A DNA stretch of 64,000 nt from Citromicrobium sp. (GCA_002729695.1 PBYQ01000040.1:43120-107119); one strand, 5' to 3'; counted from the stretch's first letter, positions 49,511 to 58,368 are shown. A program made the numbers and translations. The notes: generated from the sequence alone by a model not told the origin.

Positions 49511-50876
49511 TCTGCTGAACCAGGCGCGCGACCTCGATGCGGCGGATTCCATTGCGCATTTCCGAGACCGGTTCGACCTGCCCGAGGGGGTGATCTACCT
49601 CGATGGCAATTCGCTCGGACCCCTGCCCAAAGCGAGCCGCGAGCGACTGCATCGGGTGATCGACGCCGAGTGGGGCGAAGGTCTGATCCGCAGCTGGAAC
49701 GAACTTCCCGGCGGCGGGGGCGACTGGATCGCGATGCCGCAGCGCGTGGGCGCAAAGATTGCGCCGCTTGTGGGCGCGCAACCTCACGAGGTGATCGCGT
49801 GCGATTCGGTCTCGGTGAACCTCGCCAAGCTGATCGGCGCGGCGCTGTCGCTGAACCCGGGGCGCAATGTCGTGCTGAGCGAGCCGGGCAATTTCCCGAC
49901 CGACCTCTACATGATCCAGGGCGACGGAAGGGTCGAGCAGCGGCTGGCCGAGCGCGATGCGATATTCGACGCTTTAGACGGAAGCGTAGCACTGCTGCTG
50001 CTGACGCACGTCCACTACAAGACCGGCGAAATGTTCGACATGGAGCGGCTGACGAAGGCCGCGCACGATGTCGGCGCGATCGTTCTGTGGGACCTGTCGC
50101 ACTCGGGCGGCGCGGTGCCCGTAGACCTCAACGGCGCGAACGCCGACCTCGCGGTGGGCTGCGGCTACAAGTACCTCAACGGCGGCCCCGGCGCGCCCGC
50201 CTACGCCTTCGTCGCCGAGCGACACCACGGCGAGTTTTCGCAGCCGCTGACCGGCTGGATGGGCCACGCGAAACCCTTTGAATTCTCCGACGACTACGAG
50301 CCCGCACCCGGCGTCACCCGCCTGCTCGCGGGCACGCCGCCGGTGCTGGCGATGGCGGCGCTGGAGAGCGGGGTCGAGCTGATCGCAGAGATAGGGATGG
50401 ACGCGCTCGTCGCCAAATCGCGCGCGCTGTCCGAATTCTTTCTGGAGTGCTGTGTACACCACGACGTGCTCCAGCTTCCCTCTCCCCTCGCGGGAGAGGG
50501 AGGAGCCCCGTCAAGGGCGGAGGGTGAGGGGGTACCGGCACCAGCCGCCGCTGGCGCGGCGGACCCCTCACCCAACCCTCTCCCGCAAGGGGAGAGGGCT
50601 TTTGCGGGTGCATTGACCCTCGTCAGCCCCCGCGATCCCGCCCGACGTGGCAGCCAGCTCAGTTTCCGCCACGAAAACGCCTACGCGCTATCGCAGGCAC
50701 TGATCGCGCGCAGCGTAATCGGCGACTTCCGCGATCCGGACATCCTGCGCCTCGGCTTCGCGCCCGCCTACCTGCGGTTCGAGGATATCGCCGAGGCGGC
50801 GCGCCACCTCGCCGAGGTGCTGGAGACGGGCGAATGGAAGGAGGCCCGGTTTCAGGAACGGGCGGCTGTCACCTAA
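49503..50876 (+). CDS. kynU: kynureninase with an in-frame repeat insertion
   Basis: 457 aa from the GTG at 49503, about 40 residues longer than usual. The PLP enzyme cleaves kynurenine to anthranilate and alanine. Family marks are YLDGNSLGPLP near residue 38, the Schiff-base Lys in GCGYKYLNGGPGAPAYAF near residue 223 and the C-terminal SPRDPARRGSQLSFRHENAYALSQALI near residue 373. Residues about 325-367 (SPLAGEGGAPSRAEGEG...NPLPQGERA) come from a 121-bp palindromic repeat with no stop in this frame. They fall between two C-terminal-domain elements, probably in a surface loop. The rest of the frame is intact, so the enzyme may still work. Confidence 0.92.
   Translation: MADLLNQARDLDAADSIAHFRDRFDLPEGVIYLDGNSLGPLPKASRERLHRVIDAEWGEGLIRSWNELPGGGGDWIAMPQRVGAKIAPLVGAQPHEVIACDSVSVNLAKLIGAALSLNPGRNVVLSEPGNFPTDLYMIQGDGRVEQRLAERDAIFDALDGSVALLLLTHVHYKTGEMFDMERLTKAAHDVGAIVLWDLSHSGGAVPVDLNGANADLAVGCGYKYLNGGPGAPAYAFVAERHHGEFSQPLTGWMGHAKPFEFSDDYEPAPGVTRLLAGTPPVLAMAALESGVELIAEIGMDALVAKSRALSEFFLECCVHHDVLQLPSPLAGEGGAPSRAEGEGVPAPAAAGAADPSPNPLPQGERAFAGALTLVSPRDPARRGSQLSFRHENAYALSQALIARSVIGDFRDPDILRLGFAPAYLRFEDIAEAARHLAEVLETGEWKEARFQERAAVT
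50478..50598. repeat. 121-bp palindromic repeat inside kynU
   Basis: The ends are inverted copies at 50478-50500 and 50576-50598 (CCCTCTCCC...GGGAGAGGG, one mismatch), and each end is itself a hairpin. The interior also pairs (GAGGGTGAGGGGGT with ACCCCTCACCC). It reads through in frame with kynU. It is related to the elements at 29953 and 32470. Confidence 0.85.
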
Positions 50877-50879
50877 ACG

Positions 50880-50935
50880 TGGCACCATGGCGTGCTTCGT
50901 CGCTTCGCTCTCGCAATGACGAAGATAGAGGGAGG
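50880..50935. repeat. short palindromic repeat after kynU
   Basis: It contains GCGTGCTTCGTCGCTTCGCT, followed by CTCGCAATGACGAAG, a motif pair often seen as dispersed intergenic repeats in sphingomonads. The outer bases CTTCGTC/GACGAAG are complementary. It is different from the CGTCA-end family near prfC. Confidence 0.5.
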
Positions 50936-50944
50936 GGTGGCGAG

Positions 50945-51427
50945 GTGAGCCTTGCAAGATCCGAACAGACTGAGCTGATTAAGAGCGCTATCCAAGCTTA
51001 CTTGGCGCGGCTGGATCGGGATCCGGCCGATGGGTCAGAGGGCTTGCGACGACTGGTGCTTGCTCTAGACGCGTTGGTTGCGGTTTATTTTCGGACGGAC
51101 GACGTCGAGCCCGGCGAGGAAGACGACGCCCCGGAGAAAGGCTATTCCGCGCAATATCAGCGGGCGGCCGAGGCCTATCCCGAGTTGGGCCTCTATCCTT
51201 ATGCAGACCCTGGGGGCGATCCTGGCGAAGATGAACCGATGGTCGCTGACGCCATAGACGACATTGCTGACATCGCTGGCGATCTGACAGAAGTGCTCTG
51301 GCACTTCGAGAATTCGAGCGAGGAAACCGGCATCTGGGATTTCCGCTTCGGCTACCAGCACCATTGGGGCGATCACTTGCACAGCCTGCGAAACTATCTT
51401 CACTCAAGTCGCATAGCTGCGTGGTAA
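50945..51427 (+). CDS. DUF5063-like protein
   Basis: 160 aa from a GTG at 50945, chosen because it directly follows the repeat and begins a plausible helix. An upstream frame from 50834 overlaps kynU and the repeat. DUF5063-like features are DDIADIAGDLTEVLWHFE near residue 105 and IWDFRFGYQHHWGDHLHSLRNYLH near the end. Function unknown. Base composition is slightly lower in GC than the neighbours (for example CTGAGCTGATTAAGAGCGC), and it may be a recent arrival. Confidence 0.62.
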   Translation: MSLARSEQTELIKSAIQAYLARLDRDPADGSEGLRRLVLALDALVAVYFRTDDVEPGEEDDAPEKGYSAQYQRAAEAYPELGLYPYADPGGDPGEDEPMVADAIDDIADIAGDLTEVLWHFENSSEETGIWDFRFGYQHHWGDHLHSLRNYLHSSRIAAW

Positions 51428-51431
51428 GCTA

Positions 51432-52040
51432 TCACTCCTCCAGCTCGATGTCCCAATACAGCCAGTCGCGCCAGGTTTCGTGGAGGTAGTTGGGCGGGAA
51501 GCTTTTGCCGTGCTGTTGCAGCTGCCAGTTGGTCGGCCTGATGGGCTCGACCATCAGCCTCATGCCCGCCTGTTTCGGCGTGCGCCCGCCCTTCTTCATG
51601 TTGCACGGGGCGCAGGCGGTGGAGATGTTCTCCCACGTGGTCTTCCCGCCCAGCCGGCGCGGGACGACGTGGTCGAAGGTCAGGTGGCTGGGGCTGCCGC
51701 AGTACTGGCAGACGAAGCGGTCGCGCAGGAACAGGTTGAAGCGGGTGAAGGCGGGGAATTCGCTGGGCTTCACATACTGCCTGAGCGCGATCACGCTGGG
51801 CAGCTTCATGTCGAGCGAGGGCGAATGCACCTGCCGTTCGTAGCTCGCGACCACATCGACCCGTTCGAGGAAGATCGCCTTGATCGCGGTCTGCCACGGC
51901 CAGATCGAGAGTGGATAATAGGAAAGCGGCGTATAGTCCGCGTTGAGGACGAGTGTCGGGCACGCCGACAAGTTCCTCGTCGGGTCTTCATCTACGCTGC
52001 GGAAACTTGCCGCGCGGTCGATCAGATCGGCTTTGAACAC
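51432..52040 (-). CDS. HNH endonuclease
   Basis: 202 aa from the GTG at 52040, which has GGGAGGA upstream. An ATG at 52076 lacks a site. The HNH fold is clear: DRFVCQYCGSPSHLTFDHVVPRRLGG around residue 120 with CxxC zinc ligands and the DH catalytic pair, then NISTACAPCNMKKGGRTP. The N-terminal region (LVLNADYTPLSYYPLSIWPWQTAIKAIFLERVDVV) is typical of this chromosomal group, which is found as a single gene in many alphaproteobacteria. Its target is unknown. It is convergent with the DUF5063-like gene. Confidence 0.9.
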   Translation of the reverse strand: MFKADLIDRAASFRSVDEDPTRNLSACPTLVLNADYTPLSYYPLSIWPWQTAIKAIFLERVDVVASYERQVHSPSLDMKLPSVIALRQYVKPSEFPAFTRFNLFLRDRFVCQYCGSPSHLTFDHVVPRRLGGKTTWENISTACAPCNMKKGGRTPKQAGMRLMVEPIRPTNWQLQQHGKSFPPNYLHETWRDWLYWDIELEE

Positions 52041-52167
52041 GTCTTGTGTCCTCCCCTGATGCGATGAAAGGACCATTTGCCTGCAAAAGCGTCAAGCCTG
52101 TTACAAATTGCCTTTCCACAGTCCTTTTTGGCGAGTCGCGTGTTTTGGAGGCTAGGAACGTCAAGCC

Positions 52168-53004
52168 ATGATCATCACCCGCTTCGCCCCCAGCCCCAAT
52201 GGCCCGCTGCACTGGGGCCACGCCTACTCGGCGATTATCGCGCACGATCTGGCGCGCGAGGCGGGCGGGAAATTCCTGCTGCGGATCGAAGATATCGACG
52301 GTCCGCGCAGCCGCCCCGAACTGGCCGACGAGTTTCGCCGCGACCTTGAATGGCTGGGGCTCGAATGGGAGGAGGTGCCTGCGCAGGGTACCCGGCTGGC
52401 GAGTTACGAAGCGGCGCTGGAGCGGCTCGACGCGATGGGGGTGCTCTATCCGTGCACCTGCACCCGCGCAGAGATTGCCGCGGCGGCGAGCGAGACAGGG
52501 CCCGAGGGTCCGGTGTATCCAGGCACCTGCAAGCATCGCGCGGTGAGTGCCGATGCGCCCGCTGCCCTGCGGCTCGATGTCGAAAGGGCGCTCGCGCTGG
52601 CCGGCCCGCTGACATGGACCGATGCGATTGCGGGCGAACAGGCGGTGGACCTGTCGCGGCTCGGCGATCCGGTGCTGCGGCGCAAGGACCTGCCCGCCAG
52701 CTATCACCTCGCCGTGACGCTGGACGATGCGGCCGACGGGGTGACGCTGGTGACGCGCGGGCTCGACCTGTTCCACGCCAGCCCGGTGCACCGCACCTTG
52801 CAGGCGCTGCTCGGCCTGCCAGTGCCGCAATGGCACCACCACGCGCTGCTGCTCGACGAGGAGGGGCGCAAGCTCGCCAAGCGGCGCGGATCGCCTGCCA
52901 TCGCCGACTATCGAATGGCGGGCGAGGACGGGCTCGGCTGGGTGGACAAATTGCGTACCGCACAATGGCCATGTGGCATTTCGCTTGGTAAGGCCCACAT
53001 CTGA
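52168..53004 (+). CDS. gluQ: glutamyl-Q tRNA(Asp) synthetase
   Basis: 278 aa, the length of a GluRS catalytic domain alone. It attaches glutamate to queuosine at position 34 of tRNA-Asp. The class I HIGH motif is PSPNGPLHWGHAYSA near residue 8. The zinc cysteines are CTCTRAEI near residue 92 and YPGTCKHR near residue 117. The KMSKS equivalent is KLAKRRGSPAI near residue 230. The link to queC elsewhere in the window is functional, because both serve queuosine-modified tRNA. Confidence 0.93.
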   Translation: MIITRFAPSPNGPLHWGHAYSAIIAHDLAREAGGKFLLRIEDIDGPRSRPELADEFRRDLEWLGLEWEEVPAQGTRLASYEAALERLDAMGVLYPCTCTRAEIAAAASETGPEGPVYPGTCKHRAVSADAPAALRLDVERALALAGPLTWTDAIAGEQAVDLSRLGDPVLRRKDLPASYHLAVTLDDAADGVTLVTRGLDLFHASPVHRTLQALLGLPVPQWHHHALLLDEEGRKLAKRRGSPAIADYRMAGEDGLGWVDKLRTAQWPCGISLGKAHI

Positions 53005-53007
53005 CGT

Positions 53008-53238
53008 ATGAAAACGCTCCTCATCATAGCCCTCGTCTTCCTTGCCATCATGGTCGTGGTGTCGCTGGTGCGCGGAATCATCGCGTTCCTGAAGACCACC
53101 AAGATCGACCTTGAGAACAACACCGGCGAAACCGTGACCGAGATGCAGCTGATGCAGAACAAGGCGATGTTCGACCGCATCAAGTACCAGGGTCTCGCGG
53201 TGCTGGTGATCGCGATCCTGCTTGCGGTGGCGCGCTAG
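53008..53238 (+). CDS. small two-helix membrane protein (HIG1-like)
   Basis: 76 aa. It has two transmembrane segments (residues 3-25 and 56-75) joined by a polar loop with ENNTGETVTEMQLMQNKAMFDRIKYQGLAVL, the pattern of bacterial HIG1-domain proteins. In other systems these attach to respiratory complexes. It lies 3 nt after gluQ and 20 nt before the adenosyltransferase gene and is probably cotranscribed. Confidence 0.75.
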   Translation: MKTLLIIALVFLAIMVVVSLVRGIIAFLKTTKIDLENNTGETVTEMQLMQNKAMFDRIKYQGLAVLVIAILLAVAR

Positions 53239-53258
53239 ATCGGCGAGCAGGCCGGCCC

Positions 53259-53834
53259 ATGGTCAAGCTCAACAAGATCTACACCCGCACCGGCGATGAC
53301 GGCACGACCGGGCTGGTCGACGGCAGCCGCAGCCCGAAACACGCCGCACGGATCGAGGCGATCGGCGCGGTGGACGAGGCGAACAGTGCGCTCGGCTTCG
53401 CGATCTGCGCGATCGACAATGCCGACGACCTGCGGCGGATCCAGAACGACCTGTTCGATCTCGGCGCCGATCTCGCCACGCCGAAAGGCGCGCTCGACGG
53501 CGAGGGGTTCGAACCGGGCGAGATGGTGCTGCGGATCGTATCTGGGCAGGTCGAATGGCTCGAACGCGCGATCGACACCGCTAACGAGTCGATCGAGCCG
53601 CTGACCAGCTTCATCCTGCCGGGCGGCAGCGAGGCGGCGGCGCGTCTGCACGTCGCCCGGGCGAGCGTTCGCCGCGCGGAACGCGCGATGACTGCGCTGG
53701 CACAAGCGGAGCCGGTCAACCCGGCCGCGCTGCACTATATCAACCGGCTTTCCGATCTGCTGTTCGTGCTCGCCCGCGCCGAAAACGACGGCGGGAAGGG
53801 CGATGTGACCTGGGTTCCGGGGGCAAATCGCTAG
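53259..53834 (+). CDS. PduO-type cob(I)yrinic acid a,c-diamide adenosyltransferase
   Basis: 191 aa. It transfers the adenosyl group from ATP to cobalt(I) corrinoid. The ATP-binding N-terminus is KIYTRTGDDGTTGLVDGSR, and the subunit-interface and cobalamin region includes AIGAVDEANSALGFA and FILPGGSEAAARLHVARASVRRAERAMTAL near residue 125. The presence of B12-dependent enzymes in the organism is implied, but no other cobalamin gene is in the window. Confidence 0.93.
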   Translation: MVKLNKIYTRTGDDGTTGLVDGSRSPKHAARIEAIGAVDEANSALGFAICAIDNADDLRRIQNDLFDLGADLATPKGALDGEGFEPGEMVLRIVSGQVEWLERAIDTANESIEPLTSFILPGGSEAAARLHVARASVRRAERAMTALAQAEPVNPAALHYINRLSDLLFVLARAENDGGKGDVTWVPGANR

Positions 53835-53898
53835 CCAGCCACGGCCCGCTTCGCTAGTGCACCATGCCTATTGCAGATGCGAAGGACGGTTACATTTC

Positions 53899-54768
53899 AT
53901 GCAGACAATCGGCGTTATCGGCGCGGGCCAGATGGGCTCGGGCATTGCACAGACCATCGCCCAGCACGGGCTGAAGGTGCTGCTGACCGACCGCGAATTG
54001 GCGATTGCCGAAGAGTCGCGTGCCGGGATCGAGCGCGCGCTGGGCAAGCTTGTCTCGCGCGACAAGATCGCGCCCGCCGAAGCCGAAGCGGCGCTCGGCC
54101 GGATTACCGCTGTCGGCGATGTCGCGCCGATGGCGGACGCGGCGATGATCATCGAAGCCGCGACCGAGAAGGAAGAGATCAAGCAGGCGATTTTCGAGAG
54201 CGCCGGCAAGGTGCTGGCGGACGATGCGATCCTTGCCAGCAATACCAGCTCGATCCCGATCACGCGCATGGCCAACTGGTCGCCCGATCCGGGCCGGTTC
54301 ATCGGCCTGCACTTCTTCAACCCGGTCCCGGTGATGGGGCTGATCGAGGTTATCCCGGGCCTTGCCACCAACCAGGATGTGACCGACCGCACGATGGCGT
54401 TCGCCCATCAGCTGGGTAAGGAAGTGGTGCTGAGCCAGGACGAACCCGGTTTCGTGGTCAACCGCATCCTGCTGCCGATGATCAACGAAGCGGTCTTCGT
54501 GCTCGGACAGTCGACGGCGAGCATCGAAGATATCGACCTTGGCTGCCGCCTCGGCCTCAATCACCCGATGGGCCCGCTTCAACTGGCCGATTTCGTGGGA
54601 CTGGACACCTGCCTCGACATCCTGCGGGTGATCTATCGCACCACGCGCGACAGCAAATATCGCCCCGCGCCGTTGCTGGTGAAATATGTCGAAGCCGGGT
54701 GGCTCGGGCGCAAGTCCGGGCGCGGGTTCTACGACTATTCGGGCGATGCCCCGGTGCCGACGCGCTGA
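53899..54768 (+). CDS. 3-hydroxybutyryl-CoA dehydrogenase
   Basis: 289 aa from the ATG at 53899, with GAAGGA upstream. The NAD-binding motif is IGVIGAGQMGSGIAQTIAQHG. The catalytic His is in GLHFFNPVPVMGLIEVI near residue 137, and NRILLPMINEAVFVL and GCRLGLNHPMGPLQLADFVGLDTCL follow in the dimerisation domain. It interconverts acetoacetyl-CoA and 3-hydroxybutyryl-CoA. It is a single gene followed by a 26-bp perfect palindrome. Confidence 0.94.
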   Translation: MQTIGVIGAGQMGSGIAQTIAQHGLKVLLTDRELAIAEESRAGIERALGKLVSRDKIAPAEAEAALGRITAVGDVAPMADAAMIIEAATEKEEIKQAIFESAGKVLADDAILASNTSSIPITRMANWSPDPGRFIGLHFFNPVPVMGLIEVIPGLATNQDVTDRTMAFAHQLGKEVVLSQDEPGFVVNRILLPMINEAVFVLGQSTASIEDIDLGCRLGLNHPMGPLQLADFVGLDTCLDILRVIYRTTRDSKYRPAPLLVKYVEAGWLGRKSGRGFYDYSGDAPVPTR

Positions 54769-54785
54769 GGTTTTGAGCGGCGCCA

Positions 54786-54851
54786 GCCCGCACCCCCACC
54801 CGGCCAACCCACAGGATACTACCGATGGGTTGGCCGGGTGGGGGTGCGGGC
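54786..54851. repeat. 26-bp perfect inverted repeat after the hydroxybutyryl-CoA dehydrogenase gene
   Basis: Arms at 54786-54811 and 54826-54851 are exact reverse complements (GCCCGCACCCCCACCC... and its mate) around a 14-nt loop. There is no T-tract on either side. It could be a terminator for the gene 17 nt upstream, or a mobile palindrome. It is longer and more perfect than ordinary terminators. Confidence 0.85.
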
Positions 54852-54923
54852 CGGCACCGCAACCAATACTCCTCCGGAACCGCTCAATCGCTCCGCCCGT
54901 TCATGGGGAAAGGAGATTTCCCG

Positions 54924-55280
54924 ATGAGCGACACGAACAGCAAATCCGACGGCGCGAATTATGATGGCGAGCGTCGCCAGACCGACGAACTCGCGCCCGA
55001 GAACGAAAATTCGGAGCAGGTCGCGGCCTACGATCAGGCGCAGACCGTCGCCGATCAGGCGCAGGACCGCACGACAACCATCCTCAACACCGACAGCTCG
55101 CATGTGAAGAGCGGGCTGACCGCTCCTGATGCGCAGGATCTGGTCGATCACATGAACCAGATGGACCGCGGCAACACGATCGACATGTCGGCCTATCGCG
55201 GCGAGCCCAACCACGACGACAATGTCGACAAGTACGGCAAGCCAGCCAAGCCCGATGGGCTGCGCGGCGACGGCACCTGA
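54924..55280 (+). CDS. small hydrophilic protein of unknown function
   Basis: 118 aa from the ATG at 54924, with AAAGGAG upstream. It is very acidic and polar (DELAPENENSEQVAAYDQAQTVADQAQDRTTTI) with no hydrophobic segment, which suggests intrinsic disorder. The C-terminal half (DLVDHMNQMDRGNTIDMSAYRGEPNHDDNVDKYGK) may be the conserved part. Not recognised. It is convergent with the DUF202 gene. Confidence 0.65.
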   Translation: MSDTNSKSDGANYDGERRQTDELAPENENSEQVAAYDQAQTVADQAQDRTTTILNTDSSHVKSGLTAPDAQDLVDHMNQMDRGNTIDMSAYRGEPNHDDNVDKYGKPAKPDGLRGDGT

Positions 55281-55296
55281 TCTGAGGGTCGGAGCC

Positions 55297-55695
55297 TCAG
55301 CCCTCGACCAGCACCCATAATCCGACGGTGACCACGAGCGCGCCGATCGCGACCCCATAGGCCATTACACGGAAATTGGGCGTCGGGATCGGCGCGAATT
55401 CGTGCGTGTTGAGCCGCGCGAGCGTCTTGCAGGCGCGTTGCTGCGCGGTAATCGCAAGCCAGCCGCCGCCGAGGATGAACAGGCTAGCGATGACCTTCGG
55501 CATCCATGCAGGGTCCCACGATCCGAACAGCGCTCTGAAACCGAGGCCGATACCGATCGCTGCGAAAGCGGTGCGCATCCAGCCCGCGAAGGTTCGCTCC
55601 ATCGCCATGATGTTGCGGTCCTCGGCAAGATCGGTGCGGAACTCCGCCCACTGCGTGCTCTTGTCGGGATTCTCGGGGGGATCGTCCTGCGCCAT
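55297..55695 (-). CDS. DUF202 family membrane protein
   Basis: 132 aa from the ATG at 55695. DUF202/YidH proteins have a soluble N-terminus (DLAEDRNIMAMERTFAGWMRTAFAAIG is the family mark) and three transmembrane helices. Function unknown. It lies 48 nt downstream of the mutS stop, on the same strand as mutS but with the mutS gene upstream of it. Confidence 0.85.
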   Translation of the reverse strand: MAQDDPPENPDKSTQWAEFRTDLAEDRNIMAMERTFAGWMRTAFAAIGIGLGFRALFGSWDPAWMPKVIASLFILGGGWLAITAQQRACKTLARLNTHEFAPIPTPNFRVMAYGVAIGALVVTVGLWVLVEG

Positions 55696-55743
55696 GGGAA
55701 GAGAACCTAGCGCCGCGCGAGAGGATGGCAAATCCAGCGAAGG

Positions 55744-58368
55744 TTAGCTTTCGCCGGCCTCGCGCTTCAGATCGTACAGCAGGTCGAGCGCCTCGCGCGG
55801 GCTGAGCGCGTCGATATCGAGGCCCGAGAGCCGATCGCGCAGCGTGTCGCACTCCTCCTGCTGCGCCTGCGCGGCGGCGGAAAACAGCGGCAGGTCGCCG
55901 AGACCCGAGGCGAGCCCGCCGGTCTCTTCGCGCCCCTTCTCCAGCTTCGCCAGAATGGTCGATGCCCGGTCGACCACCGCGCCCGGCACCCCGGCAAGCT
56001 TGGCGACCGCGAGCCCGTAGGAACGGTCTGCGGGGCCTTGCGCAACCTCGTGCAGCAGCACCAGATCGCCGCGCCACTCGCGCGCGCGAACGTGGTGGAG
56101 GGAGAGCGCGTCGCAGCTTTCCGCCAGCCGCGCCAGCTCGTGATAATGCGTCGCGAACAGGCAGCGGGTGCGGTTTTTCTCGTGGATCGCCTCGGCCACC
56201 GCCCAGGCCAGCGCCAGCCCGTCATAGGTCGAGGTGCCGCGCCCGACCTCGTCGAGGATCACGAAGCTGCGCTCCGTTGCCTGCGCAAGGATGGTCGCGG
56301 TTTCGACCATCTCGACCATGAAGGTGGAGCGCCCGCGCGCAAGATTGTCGCTTGCGCCGACGCGGCTGAACAGCCGGTCGACCAGCCCGATCCGTGCGGA
56401 TGTCGCGGGCACGTAGCTGCCCGCCTGCGCGAGCAGCACGATCAGTGCATTGGCGCGCAGGAAGGTCGATTTGCCGCCCATGTTCGGCCCGCCGATCAGC
56501 CACAGCCGGTCGGTCTCGCCGAGAGCGCAATCATTGGGCACGAAGCGCTCGCCCGCTTTGGAGAGAGCAGCCTCGACCACCGGATGCCGACCCGCAACGA
56601 TCTCCAGACACGGCGCGTCCTCGATCACGGGTGCAGACCAGTCGCCTTCGGCTGCACGCTCCGCCAATCCGGCCGCAACGTCGATCCGCGCCAGCGCATC
56701 GGCGGTGCGGGCAATCGCCTCGCGCGCATTTACCACCGCTTCGACCAGCGCTTCGAAATGCGCTTCCTCGGCTGCCAGTGCGTGCCCACCCGCCTCGGCA
56801 ATGCGGCTCGCTTCCTCGTGCAGGTGGACCGAGTTGAACCGCACCGCGTTCGCCATCGTCTGCCGGTGCGTGAAGCCGCTATCGGGCTTCATCAGCGCGT
56901 CGCCGTGGCGCGCAGGCACCTCGATGAAATAGCCGAGCACGCCGTTGTGCTTGATCTTGAGCGCGGAGATTCCGGTTTCCGTGCGGTAGCGCGCCTCCAT
57001 CGCGGCAATCGCCCGCCGCGCGTTCCCGCTGGTCTCGCGCAGGGCGTCGAGCGCGTGGTCGTATCCGCTGGCGATATAGCCGCCGCTCTGCCGTTCGGTC
57101 GGCGGGGAGGGGACGAGTGCGCGCGACAGCTCGTCGACCAGCGCGCCGTGGCCGGTCAGCGCGGGCAGCAGCGTTTCGAGCAGCGCAGGACGATCGGGCA
57201 GAGTCGAGAGCGCGCCGTGCAGATCGCGCGCCTGCGCCAGCCCGTCGCGCACCTGCCCCAGATCGCGCGGGCTCCCGCGATCCGCCACCAGCCGCGCGAG
57301 CGCGCGCGCGACATCTGGGATTGCACGCAGAGCCTGCCGCACGTCTCCGCGCAGGATCGGGTCCTCGTGGAAGAAGCGGACCAGCGCCAGCCGCGCCTCG
57401 ATCGCGGGTCTGCGCGCGAGCGGGGCGGACAGATCTTCGGCGAGCAGCCGCGCGCCTGCGCTGGTCACGCAGCGGTCGACCGTGCCGAGCAGGCTGCCCG
57501 CGCGCTCGCCGCTCTGGGTGGCGGTGATTTCCAGACTCGTGCGGCTCGCCTCGTCGATCGCCATCGTCGCGTCGGTCGCGTTGACGATCGGCGGCAGGAG
57601 GAACGGCATCGTCCCGCGGCCGGCATGCTCGAGATAGGCGAGCAGCCCGCCCGCCGCCGCGAGCATTGCGCGGCTGAAATCTCCGAAGGCGTCGAGCGTC
57701 GCGACCTGGTGCAGCTCCTGCAATCGCTGACGCCCGCGTTCGCTCGCGAAGTCGGAGGGCGGGCGCAGGGTCGCCTCGGCGGGGGCAGGTTCCCAGCCTT
57801 CGGGCGCGACGATCTCGCGCGCGCCCAATCGGGAGAGCGCGGTCGCGAGGCCATCGGGGCCACATTCCTCCAGCTCCATCCGCCCGGTGGAGATGTCGCA
57901 CGCCGCGATGCCGACACTGCCGCGCACCTCGCAAACCGCCGCCAGCCGATTGGCGCGGCGCGGTTCGAGCAGCGCATCCTCGGTTAGCGTGCCCGCAGTG
58001 ACGAAGCGGATGATCTCGCGCGCGACCAGCACCTTGGACGAAGGCTTGCCCTCCGCCTTGGCGCGTGCCTTTGCCTCGTCGGGCGTTTCGACCTGTTCGG
58101 CGATCGCGACGCGGTGCCCGGCGCGGATGAGCCGCGCGAGGTAGCCGTCGGCCGCATGCACCGGCACGCCGCACATCGGCACCGACTCGCCGCCACTCTC
58201 GCCCCGGCTGGTCAGCGCGATATCGAGCACGCCTGCGGCGACCTTCGCATCGTCGAAGAACAGCTCGAAGAAGTCGCCCATGCGATAGAACAGCAGGCAA
58301 TCGCCAGCTTGGCGCTTGAGCGCATGGTACTGTTCCATCATCGGCGTAAGCTTGGCGGTCACGAACAC
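55744..58368 (-). CDS. mutS: DNA mismatch repair protein MutS
   Basis: 874 aa from the GTG at 58368. A start at the ATG at 58341 is possible. MutS finds mispairs and recruits MutL. The N-terminal mismatch-binding domain has CLLFYRMGDFFELFFDDA. The Walker A motif is GGPNMGGKSTFLR near residue 618, Walker B VILDEVGRGTSTYDGLALAWA near residue 697, and the His switch is in FATHYHELARLAE. The C-terminal dimerisation helix ends DALSPREALDLLYDLK. It is divergent from maeB. Confidence 0.96.
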   Translation of the reverse strand: MFVTAKLTPMMEQYHALKRQAGDCLLFYRMGDFFELFFDDAKVAAGVLDIALTSRGESGGESVPMCGVPVHAADGYLARLIRAGHRVAIAEQVETPDEAKARAKAEGKPSSKVLVAREIIRFVTAGTLTEDALLEPRRANRLAAVCEVRGSVGIAACDISTGRMELEECGPDGLATALSRLGAREIVAPEGWEPAPAEATLRPPSDFASERGRQRLQELHQVATLDAFGDFSRAMLAAAGGLLAYLEHAGRGTMPFLLPPIVNATDATMAIDEASRTSLEITATQSGERAGSLLGTVDRCVTSAGARLLAEDLSAPLARRPAIEARLALVRFFHEDPILRGDVRQALRAIPDVARALARLVADRGSPRDLGQVRDGLAQARDLHGALSTLPDRPALLETLLPALTGHGALVDELSRALVPSPPTERQSGGYIASGYDHALDALRETSGNARRAIAAMEARYRTETGISALKIKHNGVLGYFIEVPARHGDALMKPDSGFTHRQTMANAVRFNSVHLHEEASRIAEAGGHALAAEEAHFEALVEAVVNAREAIARTADALARIDVAAGLAERAAEGDWSAPVIEDAPCLEIVAGRHPVVEAALSKAGERFVPNDCALGETDRLWLIGGPNMGGKSTFLRANALIVLLAQAGSYVPATSARIGLVDRLFSRVGASDNLARGRSTFMVEMVETATILAQATERSFVILDEVGRGTSTYDGLALAWAVAEAIHEKNRTRCLFATHYHELARLAESCDALSLHHVRAREWRGDLVLLHEVAQGPADRSYGLAVAKLAGVPGAVVDRASTILAKLEKGREETGGLASGLGDLPLFSAAAQAQQEECDTLRDRLSGLDIDALSPREALDLLYDLKREAGES

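Noticed and set aside
50466..50610. Reading the kynU palindrome as a frameshift or pseudogene mark
   Set aside because: The frame stays open through the repeat and the conserved C-terminal motif follows in phase, so the gene is intact by sequence.
56038..57987. 649-codon plus-strand frame opposite mutS
   Set aside because: Shadow of mutS, whose motifs are intact on the minus strand.
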